DNA of 64,000 bases from Streptococcus pluranimalium (GTDB lineage Bacteria; Bacillota; Bacilli; Lactobacillales; Streptococcaceae). The position numbers were made by a program, and so were the translations under genes. This document shows positions 28,974 to 38,964 of this stretch, piece by piece (position 1 is the first letter of the stretch; every line of letters starts with the position of its first letter). The notes beneath the pieces are model-generated. The model searched no databases, had not been told where the DNA came from, and saw nothing but the letters and a program-made list of their open reading frames with translations. The DNA lies in contig NZ_CP025536.1 in assembly GCF_002953735.1 (NCBI RefSeq), positions 1,122,001 to 1,186,000 of the forward strand, read 5' to 3'.

Positions 28974-29326
28974 CTTAATTCTCCTATCTCTATAACCAAT
29001 GAACCGTCGTCTCGCAAACCTGATCGTTGCAAGCGATTAGCACCTGTCTGATCTGCTAGATAGGGTAAATGATAAAAGTTCAACTCTCCTGTTTGATTGA
29101 GGAGAGAAATCGACTGGATACATTTCCCTAAAACAGCTTCCTCAAGCAGGTAACCCTTATCTGGAAAAGCAGTCCTTTCTTCCCAAAATTCAGACCTAAA
29201 CTGAACTTGTAAAAAAGATAACTCCAGACTATCTAATCTCTCCATACCCAAATGTAAGACGTAAAAGGCATTTATGGTTAAAACATCGTCTGGAAGATGG
29301 AAGTTGATTCTAGCTAATTGTCTCAT
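28970..29326 (-). CDS. Hypothetical protein between recJ and the endonuclease V-like gene
   Basis: A 118-residue soluble protein without signal peptide or membrane segment. I do not recognise the family. The chain is mixed alpha/beta in look, with MRQLARINFHLPDDVLTINA at the start and SLVIEIGELR at the end. It begins 4 bases after the recJ stop and overlaps the next gene by 4 bases, so it is firmly part of the recJ run. A DNA repair role is only suggested by position. Confidence 0.65.
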   Translation of the reverse strand: MRQLARINFHLPDDVLTINAFYVLHLGMERLDSLELSFLQVQFRSEFWEERTAFPDKGYLLEEAVLGKCIQSISLLNQTGELNFYHLPYLADQTGANRLQRSGLRDDGSLVIEIGELR

Positions 29327-29329
29327 CTA

Positions 29330-31531
29330 TCACTCCACCAACCATTCATAGATTTCCCTAGGAGTACCAAGTGCCATAAGTTCTTGATACTTAACGTTTT
29401 TTTTCAAATCTTGATAAATCTGGCTACTTTCGATTGCTTTCTTTTCTGCCTCTTTATTAACCATCATAACACCATCTTTGATAGTGACAAAGCCTAATTC
29501 TTCAAAAATCTGTATCATTTTAATCAAAAGATAATCTTCAATGTTAAGATACTGACTAAGTTCTTTTAATTTATAACGAATATCAAACTCAGGAAATTGA
29601 TAGATGGTTTTATATAATTTGGCAAACTGCTGACGTGTCCCAAAGCCAGACAAATAATAAGGTGTCTTCATATTATTTTTGAAATAAAGAGCTTCTAAAT
29701 CATTGGCAGCAAACCAGCTTTTCAAATCATTAGGATTTTCTGGTAAATCCACCAAAACAGCGGTTTGACTGTCTCTTAGGTCAGCTGTTAATGCTGGGAC
29801 ATCAAAAGGTAATTTAGCGTTCTTAGCCCTAATATCAAAGAGCTGTACGCCTTCAACACGAGCATCTACAAGCATGAGCTGCAAGCTTGTTTGACCATTC
29901 CAGATATTAACGGAGAGGGTTACCGCCAGCTCTAGCTGCTGTGCCTGCTGAAATTCTGAAGCTAATACACCTTGATTAAAGGCAACCACATCAAAACTGG
30001 CACCCTCTTGCTTAACCTTTAATTTCAAGTGAGCATTATGTTGACCCATGGTACGAGCTTGTGTCACGTCAAAATCTTTGAGCCAAAAAACAGGTTTTTT
30101 GTGATCCATACCAAAGGGTGCCAAACGCTCTAGACTCTTGAGTGACTCTAAACTTAAATCTGGTAAGGATAAAGTCTCATCCAAAATCAAAGGATTTTTA
30201 ATACTGGTATCAATCTCTTTATCAGTAACGTACTGGCAGAGAACATCAGACAGCTTCTCAAGATTTTCAACTGGCAGTGTCATCCCAGCTGCACCAGCAT
30301 GGCCACCAAAGGCTGTAAAAATCTCGCGATGATCATCTAGGGCGTCAAATATATTTAAAACCTCAAGTGAACGAGCCGACCCCTTAGCCAGACCATTTTC
30401 GATGTTAAGAACAATGATGGTTTGTGAGATATTTTCTAAAATCCGTCCTGCCACAATTCCCAAGACACCTGGATGCCAGCCCTCTTTGGCTAAAACTTGC
30501 ACTGGTTTAGATAGATCAACCATGGTCATCGCTTCATCATAAATCGTTTGCACCAGTTCTTTGCGTTCTTCATTTTTAGCTTTGATATCTATGGCAATAG
30601 CTTGCGCTTCTTCATCGTCAAAGCCTGTTAACAGCTCAATAGCAGGATTGGGATCATCCAAACGCCCTAAAGCATTGAGCTGGGGTGCAATGGTGAAACC
30701 TACGGTTTCTTCAGAAATCGTTTCAGGACTAACATCTGATAACTGAAGGAGTTCTTGAAGCCCAATACGCTCGGTCTGTTTGAGCATTTCGAGACCAACC
30801 TTGACCATGATACGATTTTCATCTGTTAAGCTAACCATATCCGCGATGGTACCAATAGCAACCAAATCTAAAAACTCGCTAGGAATGGATTCTAAAAGGG
30901 CACAAGCTAATTTAAAGGCTACACCAACCCCTGCTAAATGCTTAAAGGGATAATCAGCTTCTGGGTGCTCAGGATGGACAATGGCAAAGGCCTTAGGCAA
31001 ATCTGCTGGCATACTATGGTGGTCTGTCACAATGACATCAACGCCTTGCTCTTGAGCATAAGCAATGGCCTCATGTCCAGCAACACCGTTATCCACGGTC
31101 ACAATCAAGGAAATAGCCTGCTGCTCAATGAAATACTTATAAACACTGAGATTTGGCCCATAACCATCCGTAAAACGATTGGGCAGATAAACCTGAACCT
31201 CTGCTCCCATCATCTCCAAGGTTTCTTTGACAATACTAGCACTTGTCATCCCATCAGCATCGTAATCTCCATAAACTAGGATTTGCTCCCCTACTTCAAT
31301 AGCTTGGCGAATCCTCTCAACGGATTTTTCCATATCATGCAATAAAAAGGGATCGTGAAGTTTAGATAAATCCGCGCTTAAGAAATCATCGAGAGCCTCC
31401 TCGCTTGTAATACCACGCTCCACCAAGAGTTTGGCTGCAATAGCATCTAATCCTCTTTTTTTAGCCAGTTTTAGGAAAGTATCATCAGCTTCCTTAGCTT
31501 CTATTTTCCAATCGTATTTAGACCTAATCAT
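29330..31531 (-). CDS. recJ: Single-stranded-DNA-specific exonuclease RecJ
   Basis: A 733-residue 5'-3' ssDNA exonuclease used in recombination and repair. The DHH motifs are present: VYGDYDADGMTSASI near residue 80, TVDNGVAGHEAI, VTDHHSMP, and the DHHA1 motif GGHAGAAGMTLP. A C-terminal OB-fold and extra low-GC Gram-positive extension fill residues ~440-733. The start has only a weak ribosome site. It leads the small-gene run toward apt. Confidence 0.95.
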   Translation of the reverse strand: MIRSKYDWKIEAKEADDTFLKLAKKRGLDAIAAKLLVERGITSEEALDDFLSADLSKLHDPFLLHDMEKSVERIRQAIEVGEQILVYGDYDADGMTSASIVKETLEMMGAEVQVYLPNRFTDGYGPNLSVYKYFIEQQAISLIVTVDNGVAGHEAIAYAQEQGVDVIVTDHHSMPADLPKAFAIVHPEHPEADYPFKHLAGVGVAFKLACALLESIPSEFLDLVAIGTIADMVSLTDENRIMVKVGLEMLKQTERIGLQELLQLSDVSPETISEETVGFTIAPQLNALGRLDDPNPAIELLTGFDDEEAQAIAIDIKAKNEERKELVQTIYDEAMTMVDLSKPVQVLAKEGWHPGVLGIVAGRILENISQTIIVLNIENGLAKGSARSLEVLNIFDALDDHREIFTAFGGHAGAAGMTLPVENLEKLSDVLCQYVTDKEIDTSIKNPLILDETLSLPDLSLESLKSLERLAPFGMDHKKPVFWLKDFDVTQARTMGQHNAHLKLKVKQEGASFDVVAFNQGVLASEFQQAQQLELAVTLSVNIWNGQTSLQLMLVDARVEGVQLFDIRAKNAKLPFDVPALTADLRDSQTAVLVDLPENPNDLKSWFAANDLEALYFKNNMKTPYYLSGFGTRQQFAKLYKTIYQFPEFDIRYKLKELSQYLNIEDYLLIKMIQIFEELGFVTIKDGVMMVNKEAEKKAIESSQIYQDLKKNVKYQELMALGTPREIYEWLVE

Positions 31532-31581
31532 GTCTGTTTGCTACTCTTTTCTATTCAGAAATCAATCTTTACTAGTATACC

Positions 31582-31612
31582 AAAAAAAGACCTAAGATTC
31601 ACTCTTAGACCT
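31582..31612 (-). terminator. Terminator after the aldo-keto reductase gene
   Basis: On the minus strand AGGTCTAAG pairs with CTTAGGTCT (two G-U) and is followed by TTTTTT, between the aldo-keto reductase stop and recJ. Confidence 0.75.
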
Positions 31613-31642
31613 CAGCCTATTTAATCTTTCAGATAGACCTTT

Positions 31643-32626
31643 TTAGTAATCACCACGGATGTGATCGTGAACTTCTTTCCAGTAGAAGTCACTTAGTTTT
31701 TCGAGTTCTGCACTTGAAAAATCCTTGACAGAAGTTGCTGCAATGTTACTTGTTACTTGCTCTGGGTTCTTAAATCCTGGGATAACCGTTGAAATGCCTT
31801 CTTGTTGCAAAAGCCACTTGATAGATGCTTGAGCTAGGTTGTTGCGAGCATCTGCAATCCAACGCACTTGGTCAACCAATTCAATCGCTTTTTCAAAAGG
31901 CAAGCCACCAAAAGTTTCCCCAACATTAAAAGCTTTACCGTCTTTGTTAAAGTTACGATGATCATTTTCAGGGAAGACAGTATCTTTGGTATATTTACCA
32001 GACAAGAGACCACTGGCTAATGGCACACGCGCCAAAATACCGACATCTTGTTTGTTAGCCTGAGCAATCATCTCACTAACTGGTTTTTGACGAAGAAGAT
32101 TAACAATGACTTGCAAGCTACTGGCATCTGTATTATCTAAAACAAATTTGCCTTGAGTATCTGTTTCTACAGAAACCCCGTAATAACGAATGAGCCCCTC
32201 TTGTTTAAGTTGTTCTAGTACTTTAAAGACGGATAAATCTTCTAAAACGTCTGTTGATGGGCAATGGATTTGATACAAGTCCAGACTTGAAACACCCAAG
32301 TTTTGCAAACTATTTTCACAATAAGCCCGTACCTTGTCGTAAGTATAATTGTCAAGGTTCGCAAAATCATCCTTACGCCCGAACTTAGTTGCCACATAAA
32401 TCCGCTCGTCGCGCTCTTTAAGGAGTTGTCCAAGCAAACGCTCACTACGGCCACCACCATAGACGTCAGCCGTATCAAAGAAATTGACTCCTTGGTCTAC
32501 CGCAGCATGCAGACTTTCTAAGGCAACCTCCTCAAAAGTATCACCCCAGTCACCACCGATAGCCCAAGTTCCCAAGCTAACTTCGCTGATTTCCATATCA
32601 GTCTTACCTAAACGATTGTATTTCAT
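31643..32626 (-). CDS. Aldo/keto reductase
   Basis: A 327-residue TIM-barrel NADP(H) oxidoreductase. FFDTADVYGGGRSERLLG contains the catalytic Asp and Tyr, YVATKFGRKDDF the Lys, and LYQIHCPSTD the His. The closest types are YeaE/YghZ/Tas-like AKRs; substrate unknown. I chose the ATG at 32626 because AGGAGG sits seven bases upstream and family members begin MKYNRLGKT; a longer frame reaches 32668. It interrupts the otherwise continuous rnz-SDR-recJ order and has its own terminator, so it may be an insertion into the operon. Confidence 0.9.
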   Translation of the reverse strand: MKYNRLGKTDMEISEVSLGTWAIGGDWGDTFEEVALESLHAAVDQGVNFFDTADVYGGGRSERLLGQLLKERDERIYVATKFGRKDDFANLDNYTYDKVRAYCENSLQNLGVSSLDLYQIHCPSTDVLEDLSVFKVLEQLKQEGLIRYYGVSVETDTQGKFVLDNTDASSLQVIVNLLRQKPVSEMIAQANKQDVGILARVPLASGLLSGKYTKDTVFPENDHRNFNKDGKAFNVGETFGGLPFEKAIELVDQVRWIADARNNLAQASIKWLLQQEGISTVIPGFKNPEQVTSNIAATSVKDFSSAELEKLSDFYWKEVHDHIRGDY

Positions 32627-32723
32627 AGAGACCTCCTTTTGAGATTTATTATACCATTTTGTATCCAAAAGACTATATTTTTAGATGATTTAAGTTTTAA
32701 AAAATTGAACACTTGGTTCAATC

Positions 32724-33488
32724 TTATTTATAATTAAAAACTTTTCTTGCCATGAAATCACTCATTCGTGGGAACAGAGTATAGAGCTTGTGTGTTGCTG
32801 CCAAGGCAAATGGCATGTTAAGTTCACGCTTGTTTTTACCCATGATTTTGATCATCCGTTTAGCAACAACATCTGGTTTTAAACTAAATGTTTCAACGCT
32901 CTTAAGATAATCACCTGATGGGTCAGCCTTATCAAAGAACTGGGTATCAACAGGGCCAGGATTGACCGTGGTTACATAGACCTTCTTGTCAGCCAATTCT
33001 AAACGAAGGGCATTTGAAAATCCAATAACAGCAAACTTAGTCGCTGAATAGATGGTGGACTTAGCTGATGCAATCAAGCCAGCCATAGAAGCAATATTGA
33101 TAATATGACCATGACCTTTTTCTGCCATGCGTTGACCTACAAGACGCGAAAAATGAATGGTTGCCAAAGTATTGACATCAAACATCTCTTCAATCTCATC
33201 AAAATCATAATCATCAAAGGCTTTGAATTCCCCAAAACCAGCATTATTGACCAAAATATCAATTCGTCCATACTGAAGGTAGATCTGGTCAATAACAGAT
33301 GTCACAGCTTCCCTATCTGTGATATCAAGGCCGATACAGGTCTTATTTTCTACATGGCGATATAACTCCTCTAGCTTTTCCTGGCTACGGCCTAAAAGCA
33401 CCAAGCCATCTTCACTAGGAAGGAGCTTTATCATTTCTTGAACGATGCCACCTGAAGCACCTGTAATAACAATAATGCGTTGACTCAT
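32724..33488 (-). CDS. Short-chain dehydrogenase/reductase
   Basis: A 254-residue classical SDR. Cofactor motif [17 protein letters not shown] at the N-terminus (TGxxxGI), [12 protein letters not shown] (NNAG), Ser in NIASMAGL and the catalytic YSATKFA (YxxxK). An Asp-less, Arg-containing region after the second strand (LLGRSQEKL) points to NADP(H). Substrate unknown. It overlaps the rnz stop by 4 bases, as in other streptococci where an SDR follows rnz. Confidence 0.9.
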   Translation of the reverse strand: MSQRIIVITGASGGIVQEMIKLLPSEDGLVLLGRSQEKLEELYRHVENKTCIGLDITDREAVTSVIDQIYLQYGRIDILVNNAGFGEFKAFDDYDFDEIEEMFDVNTLATIHFSRLVGQRMAEKGHGHIINIASMAGLIASAKSTIYSATKFAVIGFSNALRLELADKKVYVTTVNPGPVDTQFFDKADPSGDYLKSVETFSLKPDVVAKRMIKIMGKNKRELNMPFALAATHKLYTLFPRMSDFMARKVFNYK

Positions 33489-34417
33489 CCAATTTCCACC
33501 TCATCTAAATCAAATACGACCTTTACATTCTCAAAGGTTTTAGCAGCATCACGTTCCAATTGACGACAATCTTTTGCTAAAAAACGCGGGCTAATATGGT
33601 TGAGTAACAAGCGTTTAGCGCCTGCTGCTTTAGCCACTTGTGCTGCCTGCATATTAGTCGAGTGACCATGAGACTTGGCAAGCTTTTCATCTCCCTTACC
33701 ATAGGTTGACTCATGAACCAGAACATCAGCCCCTAAGCCAAGACGAACACTAGCATCAGTCTTGCGCGTGTCTCCCAAAATAGTGACAACCTTACCTTTT
33801 TTAGGTTCCGAAATAAAGTCTTTAGCAATGATTTTAGTCCCGTCTTCTAAGACGACATCCTGACCATTTTTGATTTTGCCAAACAAAGGACCAAAGGGGA
33901 CACCTGCTGCTTTTAAAGCATCAGCATCCAAACTACCTTCCAAATCCTTTTGAACCACACGATAGCCAACACAGAAAATGCTATGATTCAGTTCTTCTGC
34001 GTAAACTTCGAATTTATCAGTCTCCATGATTTTTCCGAGACTATCACCCTCAAACTCATGAAAATGAATACGATAAGGCAAACGAGAACCCGTTACCCGA
34101 AGGCTGGACATAACATATGATTTAATTCCTTTTGGCCCATAAATTTCAATATCCGTCTGCTCTTCGCTTGATTGAAAGGCACGACTGGATAAGAAACCAG
34201 GTAGTCCAAGAACATGATCCCCATGCAGATGGGTGATAAAAATCTTACTGACCTTACGAGGTTTAATCGTTGTTTCTAAAATCTGGCGTTGGGTGCCTTC
34301 CCCACAGTCAAACATCCAAACTTCATTGATTTCATCTAATAATTTCAAAACCAAACTGGAGACATTGCGCCCTTTAGCCGGCTGACCTGCTCCTGTTCCT
34401 AAAAATTGTAATTGCAT
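33485..34417 (-). CDS. rnz: Ribonuclease Z
   Basis: A 310-residue metallo-beta-lactamase fold endonuclease that removes the 3' trailer from tRNA precursors lacking an encoded CCA. The zinc motif [15 protein letters not shown], the NHS in [20 protein letters not shown] and the C-terminal [10 protein letters not shown] are intact. Length suits the short form (RNase ZS). Part of the miaA-hflX-X-rnz tRNA/ribosome operon. Confidence 0.94.
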   Translation of the reverse strand: MQLQFLGTGAGQPAKGRNVSSLVLKLLDEINEVWMFDCGEGTQRQILETTIKPRKVSKIFITHLHGDHVLGLPGFLSSRAFQSSEEQTDIEIYGPKGIKSYVMSSLRVTGSRLPYRIHFHEFEGDSLGKIMETDKFEVYAEELNHSIFCVGYRVVQKDLEGSLDADALKAAGVPFGPLFGKIKNGQDVVLEDGTKIIAKDFISEPKKGKVVTILGDTRKTDASVRLGLGADVLVHESTYGKGDEKLAKSHGHSTNMQAAQVAKAAGAKRLLLNHISPRFLAKDCRQLERDAAKTFENVKVVFDLDEVEIG

Positions 34418-34427
34418 TGTTTCTCTT

Positions 34428-35072
34428 CTAATTTGCGGTGATATAAGCTATGTATTCACGCTGTTCAAAACCATAGTAAACTTTGCCTTGAGAACTTTGG
34501 CTTTGGAGCAATTCTGACAGCTCGTCTTGGTTGAAACTGGTGATTTTCGTGACATTAGCTTTAAGTTGGTAAACATGACTGAGTAGAGCTGACGCTGGTG
34601 TCATATCCTTAGCATCAGTCTCATCAAAAGTCATAGGAGACATTTTGATACGGTGCTTATCTTGATAAATCTTATAATCTGGAAAAATTTGAGCTAGCTC
34701 AAATAAAAGACTTGACGTGATGGGCTCATTGATTTCAGAAAATACCTGAGCAACCTGCTTGTCATTTTCAAAGGCAAAACCGTAAGATTTGCCAGATAAA
34801 TTAAGGCGAACAAAAGGTTTTTCTTCAGCAAAACTTGGATTGTCTTGAAAAAGATCAAGAGCCTTTGAAATGTCAAAATAATAATCAGTCGCTGCTGTTT
34901 GCCCTTGCTTTTGATAGAGCTCAGCAAAATAAGCATTGATGACACTAGGAGGCGGTGTGATAAAAGCCAACTTTTGCTGGTCATCAAGTTCGTGTAATTG
35001 TTTCTCCAAATAAACCTTGTCAAGACTGGTGAAGCCACCAAACTTGAGGGCTAAATCTATATAATCAGTCAT
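34428..35072 (-). CDS. Conserved hypothetical protein between hflX and rnz
   Basis: A 214-residue soluble protein. No catalytic motif or domain that I recognise; it has a mixed alpha/beta look and a [21 protein letters not shown] stretch in the C-terminal half. It overlaps the hflX stop by 8 bases and precedes rnz by 10, a position kept in streptococci. Some genome entries call such genes cystathionine beta-lyase, for which I see no PLP-lysine motif. Likely a cytosolic factor linked to the RNA-processing operon, without proof. Confidence 0.7.
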   Translation of the reverse strand: MTDYIDLALKFGGFTSLDKVYLEKQLHELDDQQKLAFITPPPSVINAYFAELYQKQGQTAATDYYFDISKALDLFQDNPSFAEEKPFVRLNLSGKSYGFAFENDKQVAQVFSEINEPITSSLLFELAQIFPDYKIYQDKHRIKMSPMTFDETDAKDMTPASALLSHVYQLKANVTKITSFNQDELSELLQSQSSQGKVYYGFEQREYIAYITAN

Positions 35073-36303
35073 AAAATTCTTCTAATTTCCATTTGTTTTG
35101 GCTGGCGATGTATCCTGAAATCTCTTCGACTTCTTCTGAAAAATCATAGTGGTCTAAAAGTGCCAGCTTTTCAAGGGCGTAAAGCTTGTAGGCATCCTTT
35201 TGATGTACTTTTATGGCAAAGGGTTCAAATAAATCACGGATTTCATCGATAATCAGGTTACGAATAGACTGTCTAGCATCCTTGTCACGCGCTGAAATAC
35301 GGACATTTGGAAAGGCCGTCGCCGTCAGACTTTCTACCTTATCCATCTTGTTGTAGATAGCAAGACGGGGAATATCTAGCATGTCCAAATCCTTGAGGAT
35401 ATCTAGGACGACCTTTTCATGCTCACTATGGTTAGGATCACTAGCATCAATAACATGTAGAAGCAGATCCACATGACGACTTTCTTCTAGGGTTGACTTG
35501 AAGGCTGCAACTAATTCCGTTGGCAAGTCCTGAATAAAACCAACCGTATCAGTCAATGTCGCCTGAAATTGCCCTTTAAGATAGAGTTGCTTGGTCGTCG
35601 CATCCAAAGTCGCAAACAGCTCGTCCGCTTCGTACTGTTTCTTATCCGTCAAGGTGTTCATGATGGTCGATTTACCAGCATTGGTATAGCCAATCAAGCC
35701 TATTTTAAAAGTTTCAGAATCCACCCGTTTGTCACGAATGGTTTGACGATTTTTTTCGACAATTTTGAGCTGACGCTCGATATCGTTAATCTGATTGCGG
35801 ATAGAACGACGATTAAGCTCCAGCTGACTTTCACCGGGACCACGACTTCCGATACCACCCGCTTGACGGCTAAGCATAATCCCTTGACCAACTAAACGCG
35901 GTAACATGTACTTAAGCTGAGCCAGATGAACTTGTAACTTCCCTTCATGGCTCCGAGCTCGCATGGCAAAGATATCCAAAATCAACTGCATGCGGTCAAT
36001 CACCTTAACTCCAAGTTCCACTTCTAAATTGGTATTTTGACGAGGTGTCAGGCGATTATTGACAATAACGGTATCAATCTCATCAGCATCAACTATCTGG
36101 CGAATTTCTTCTAGTTTCCCAGAACCGACAAAAGTTTTACTATCATAACGCTCACGTTTTTGGTGGTAAAAGTGAACAACTTCAGCGCCCGCTGTTTTAG
36201 CTAAACTAGCCAACTCTTCCATAGACATCTCAAAGTGTTCCGTCTCTTGAAGTTCTACACCTACAATAATGACACGTTCTTGTTTTCTTTGTGTTTCATA
36301 CAT
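35065..36303 (-). CDS. hflX: GTPase HflX
   Basis: A 412-residue ribosome-splitting GTPase used in stalled ribosome rescue. The N-terminal HflX domain (VVHFYHQKRERYDSKTFVGS) binds the ribosome; the G domain shows G1 GYTNAGKST, G3 DTVGF, G4 NKMD. The preceding SRQAGGIGSRGPGESQLE region is diagnostic of HflX. A strong AAAGGAGGTGAG ribosome site sits before the ATG. Between miaA and hflX lies a small hairpin and a possible internal promoter. Confidence 0.94.
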   Translation of the reverse strand: MYETQRKQERVIIVGVELQETEHFEMSMEELASLAKTAGAEVVHFYHQKRERYDSKTFVGSGKLEEIRQIVDADEIDTVIVNNRLTPRQNTNLEVELGVKVIDRMQLILDIFAMRARSHEGKLQVHLAQLKYMLPRLVGQGIMLSRQAGGIGSRGPGESQLELNRRSIRNQINDIERQLKIVEKNRQTIRDKRVDSETFKIGLIGYTNAGKSTIMNTLTDKKQYEADELFATLDATTKQLYLKGQFQATLTDTVGFIQDLPTELVAAFKSTLEESRHVDLLLHVIDASDPNHSEHEKVVLDILKDLDMLDIPRLAIYNKMDKVESLTATAFPNVRISARDKDARQSIRNLIIDEIRDLFEPFAIKVHQKDAYKLYALEKLALLDHYDFSEEVEEISGYIASQNKWKLEEFYD

Positions 36304-36335
36304 AGGCTCACCTCCTTTTGTAGGTTTTTATCATG

Positions 36336-36378
36336 AAAAAATAGCCCACATGGACTATCAAAACTACCACATATTATA
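36336..36378 (-). promoter_or_regulatory. Extended -10 followed by a terminator-like hairpin before hflX
   Basis: On the minus strand TGCTATAAT (TATAAT 36378-36373) is followed within about 15 bases by ATAGTCC-atgt-GGGCTAT and TTTTTT (36358-36336). The hairpin can terminate miaA transcripts, but also lies in the leader of transcripts from the new promoter. Confidence 0.55.
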
Positions 36379-36411
36379 GCATATTTTCCCTACATTCACA
36401 CTAGCAACTGT

Positions 36412-37299
36412 TTAGCTTTCCTTTAAAAAATCCTCAACCCTTGTGGCAATCTGCTCTTGAAAGTTTTGATCAGAAATCTGGTAAAAATCTACTGACATCC
36501 GATTTCTAAACCAAGTCAACTGGCGTTTAGCAAAGCGTCTGGTGTTTTGTTTTAAGCGTGCGACGGATGTTTCCAAATCCTCCTGACCGGCAAAATAAGG
36601 AAAGAGCTCCTTATAGCCAATGCCACGAGCTGCCTGAACATCTGGGTGATGGTCATAAAGCCACTTAGCTTCTTCCAGTAAACCATTTGCTATCATGACA
36701 TCGACACGGGCATTGATACGATCATAAAGCACTTGCCGCTCATCTGTCAGTCCAACTAACAAAGGTTCTAAATCGCTGTCCTGGTTAGTCAAATCCTGAC
36801 CAAATTTAGCCAACTCCAGGGCACGAATCGCACGACGGCGATTGAGTTGAGGGATTTCTAAACCTTTCTCTGCAACTTTTGCAAAGATTGTCTCATCCTC
36901 TTCTTTTTCCAATTCCTGACGATAAGCTAAGAGGGCTTCCTGATCAAGGTTACCGCCTAAATGATAGCCCTCTAATAGACTTTGCAGATAGAGGCCCGTC
37001 CCACCAACAATAATAGGCAATTTGCCCCGATTGATGATAGCATCAATGGCTGCATGAGCTTCTCTTACAAACTCAAAAGCTGAATAGGATTCCGTGACCT
37101 GGCGCACATCAATCAAATGATGGACCGCAGCCGCTTGTTCCTCTGGACTCGCCTTTGCCGTTCCAATATCCAGTTGCTGATAGACCTGTTGGCTGTCTCC
37201 AGAAATGATTTCGCCATTAAAGCGCTGGGCAAGCTGGATGCCAAGAGCTGTTTTCCCTACTGCTGTTGGTCCTGCCACCACAATAATTTTTTTCTTCAT
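36412..37299 (-). CDS. miaA: tRNA dimethylallyltransferase
   Basis: A 295-residue enzyme that transfers dimethylallyl to N6 of A37 in tRNAs reading UNN codons. The P-loop GPTAVGKT is at 10-17, [17 protein letters not shown] follows, [16 protein letters not shown] and the C-terminal [14 protein letters not shown] are conserved. An extended -10 (TGTTATAAT on the minus strand) lies upstream near 37347. Heads the miaA-hflX-X-rnz block. Confidence 0.95.
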   Translation of the reverse strand: MKKKIIVVAGPTAVGKTALGIQLAQRFNGEIISGDSQQVYQQLDIGTAKASPEEQAAAVHHLIDVRQVTESYSAFEFVREAHAAIDAIINRGKLPIIVGGTGLYLQSLLEGYHLGGNLDQEALLAYRQELEKEEDETIFAKVAEKGLEIPQLNRRRAIRALELAKFGQDLTNQDSDLEPLLVGLTDERQVLYDRINARVDVMIANGLLEEAKWLYDHHPDVQAARGIGYKELFPYFAGQEDLETSVARLKQNTRRFAKRQLTWFRNRMSVDFYQISDQNFQEQIATRVEDFLKES

Positions 37300-37408
37300 A
37301 ATGTTTTTTGCTTGCTATTCTCTTCTCTTTTTTAGATAATAATACTATTATAACATATTGAAACGTAAGGCTTTTTGTCCTTATTTTCATAGAAATAGGA
37401 GAACTCTC

Positions 37409-37585
37409 ATGTCTAAAAAATTTGATTTTGCTAAAGGCTTAGCCACTGGTGTTATCGCTACTGTTGCCACTGTTGCAGGTGCTGCTTTCGCCGTTAAGAA
37501 AACGATTATCGAGCCAGAAGAAAAGAAAGAAGCTTTCATCGAAGAAAATCGTAAAAAGGCTGCTCGTCGTCGTGTAGCACGCTAA
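37409..37585 (+). CDS. DUF3042 family small protein
   Basis: A 58-residue protein with one N-terminal hydrophobic helix (LATGVIATVATVAGAAFAV) and a charged tail ending EENRKKAARRRVAR. This matches the DUF3042 family of small Firmicutes membrane-associated proteins, function unknown. AGGAGAA seven bases before the ATG at 37409 sets the start. Divergent from miaA and followed by a strong terminator. Confidence 0.85.
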   Translation: MSKKFDFAKGLATGVIATVATVAGAAFAVKKTIIEPEEKKEAFIEENRKKAARRRVAR

Positions 37586-37592
37586 ATGCTTT

Positions 37593-37621
37593 AAAGCTGA
37601 GGAGAAATCCTCAGCTTTTTT
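37593..37621. terminator. Bidirectional terminator
   Basis: AAAGCTGAGG-agaaat-CCTCAGCTTT is a perfect 10-bp stem with T-runs both ways, between the convergent DUF3042 and TDT genes. Confidence 0.9.
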
Positions 37622-37632
37622 GTATTCTGTGA

Positions 37633-38544
37633 CTATTTTTTAAAAAAGAATTTAAGGTATTCAAGAAAGACACCAAGGACTATCACGCTAGCTACCAGGA
37701 CTTCTCCCCATAAAAGCCACTGCCAAGCTCCAGTAAGTCCTAACACACGCATACCGTTTTTTAGAGCTGTCGCTGAAATAACTAGTGGGAAGGTGAAGGC
37801 TGAAAAGACAGGGGAAAATGGTCGTTTTAATAAACGTGGTAAAAACCAAAGGATATAGCTGTAAAAGACTTGGGATAGGATTAAAAGAATGCCCATGATC
37901 AAAGGATTCGGATTAGAAAAAGTTACCGCATAAGCCGCTGCGACCAAGGAAAAAGGGGCACAAATGGTTGCTGCGTTGGGCTTAAATGGTGCCTTTAAAG
38001 GATTCTTCTTTAGGCGTTTGAAAATGATTGGAAGAACCAAGCAGGTTGCGACAAAACCATAGATGATTGTAATTTTTCCAACGACAAATTGTCCGCTAAC
38101 CGGTGACGTCAGCCCTGCGATAGCAACCCCAATGTAAAGCACCGTCCAGGAAGGAAAGACGGAATCTAACGAGAAGTTCTTGAGATACTTAAGCGAAAAA
38201 ATAAGCATATGGCTGACAATGCCAAAGAAACAAAGCAACCAAAGTGGACCGATAAGCGTTGCAATAAAAGGATTTTCTCCAAAAAAATTTTTTAAGTAAA
38301 CTGTCCCTAAAAAACCAGACATGAAAAAAGTTGTAAAAACCGATGACACCAAGGGATTGCTGATCTGATTTTTCACACTTTGAGGATCAGTCATCATGCT
38401 GTAAATGAGATAGAGCAAAGTCACTAGCGCTAAGATGCCACAACTAGCCGTAAAAACCAAGGAAACATCGCTTAACAAATTTCCCAGACCCAGTAATCCT
38501 AAAACCAGACCTGCTGTTGCTAAGGGCGCCTTTTCTAGTTTCAT
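37633..38544 (-). CDS. TDT family transporter (TehA/C4-dicarboxylate type)
   Basis: A 303-residue protein with about ten membrane segments, as in the tellurite-resistance/dicarboxylate transporter family (PF03595). LATAGLVLGLLGLGNLL at the N-terminus, a conserved SPVSGQFVVGK loop and FTFPLVISATAL near the end fit this family, which includes sulfite and malate exporters and the SLAC1 anion channels. Substrate unknown. It is transcribed on its own toward the DUF3042 gene. Confidence 0.82.
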   Translation of the reverse strand: MKLEKAPLATAGLVLGLLGLGNLLSDVSLVFTASCGILALVTLLYLIYSMMTDPQSVKNQISNPLVSSVFTTFFMSGFLGTVYLKNFFGENPFIATLIGPLWLLCFFGIVSHMLIFSLKYLKNFSLDSVFPSWTVLYIGVAIAGLTSPVSGQFVVGKITIIYGFVATCLVLPIIFKRLKKNPLKAPFKPNAATICAPFSLVAAAYAVTFSNPNPLIMGILLILSQVFYSYILWFLPRLLKRPFSPVFSAFTFPLVISATALKNGMRVLGLTGAWQWLLWGEVLVASVIVLGVFLEYLKFFFKK

Positions 38545-38760
38545 AATACTTCCTTTTTGTTAGTTTATTCACTAATTATAACACGATATCCAACAGCAAT
38601 AAATAGCAAATAACGTAAAGGGAGTGAAATTTCTCAACCTCTTTGTCCTATTTTTCCAAAGTTACCAACTCCATATCATCAACAGTCAATAATATCACCA
38701 ATGTTTTCTACTTAATGTCATAATCTAGGCTAGTCATCCCCATGTAATTTGCTATCCGGT

Positions 38761-38791
38761 GTCTCAAGTATGACACTGCCATACTTGAGAC
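38761..38791. repeat. Perfect inverted repeat
   Basis: GTCTCAAGTATG (38761-38772) and CATACTTGAGAC (38780-38791) with a 7-base spacer and no T-run. It could be a structured RNA end, an operator left behind or the trace of a lost element. Confidence 0.7.
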
Positions 38792-38964
38792 GTCGAGTAT
38801 CTGCTCAACCATACAAGAATAAAGTTTAACAATGCCAGCAGATTATGAAGAAAATTATTTCCTGCCGATTGATTTAACACATCATCAGCCTGAACGTACT
38901 TACTTAAACTTAGCGCCAAGGCTGAAACAATTAAAATCACTAAAGTACTACTAACACACGACTT
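38764..38964 (-). pseudogene. Decayed fragment of a possible small secreted protein
   Basis: A 66-codon stretch between two stops encodes a hydrophobic signal-peptide-like run (TLVILIVSALALSLSKYVQA, then DDVLNQS). There is no start codon with a ribosome site at the proper place, so the 5' end appears lost or frameshifted. No family recognised. Weak evidence; chance is possible. Confidence 0.3.
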
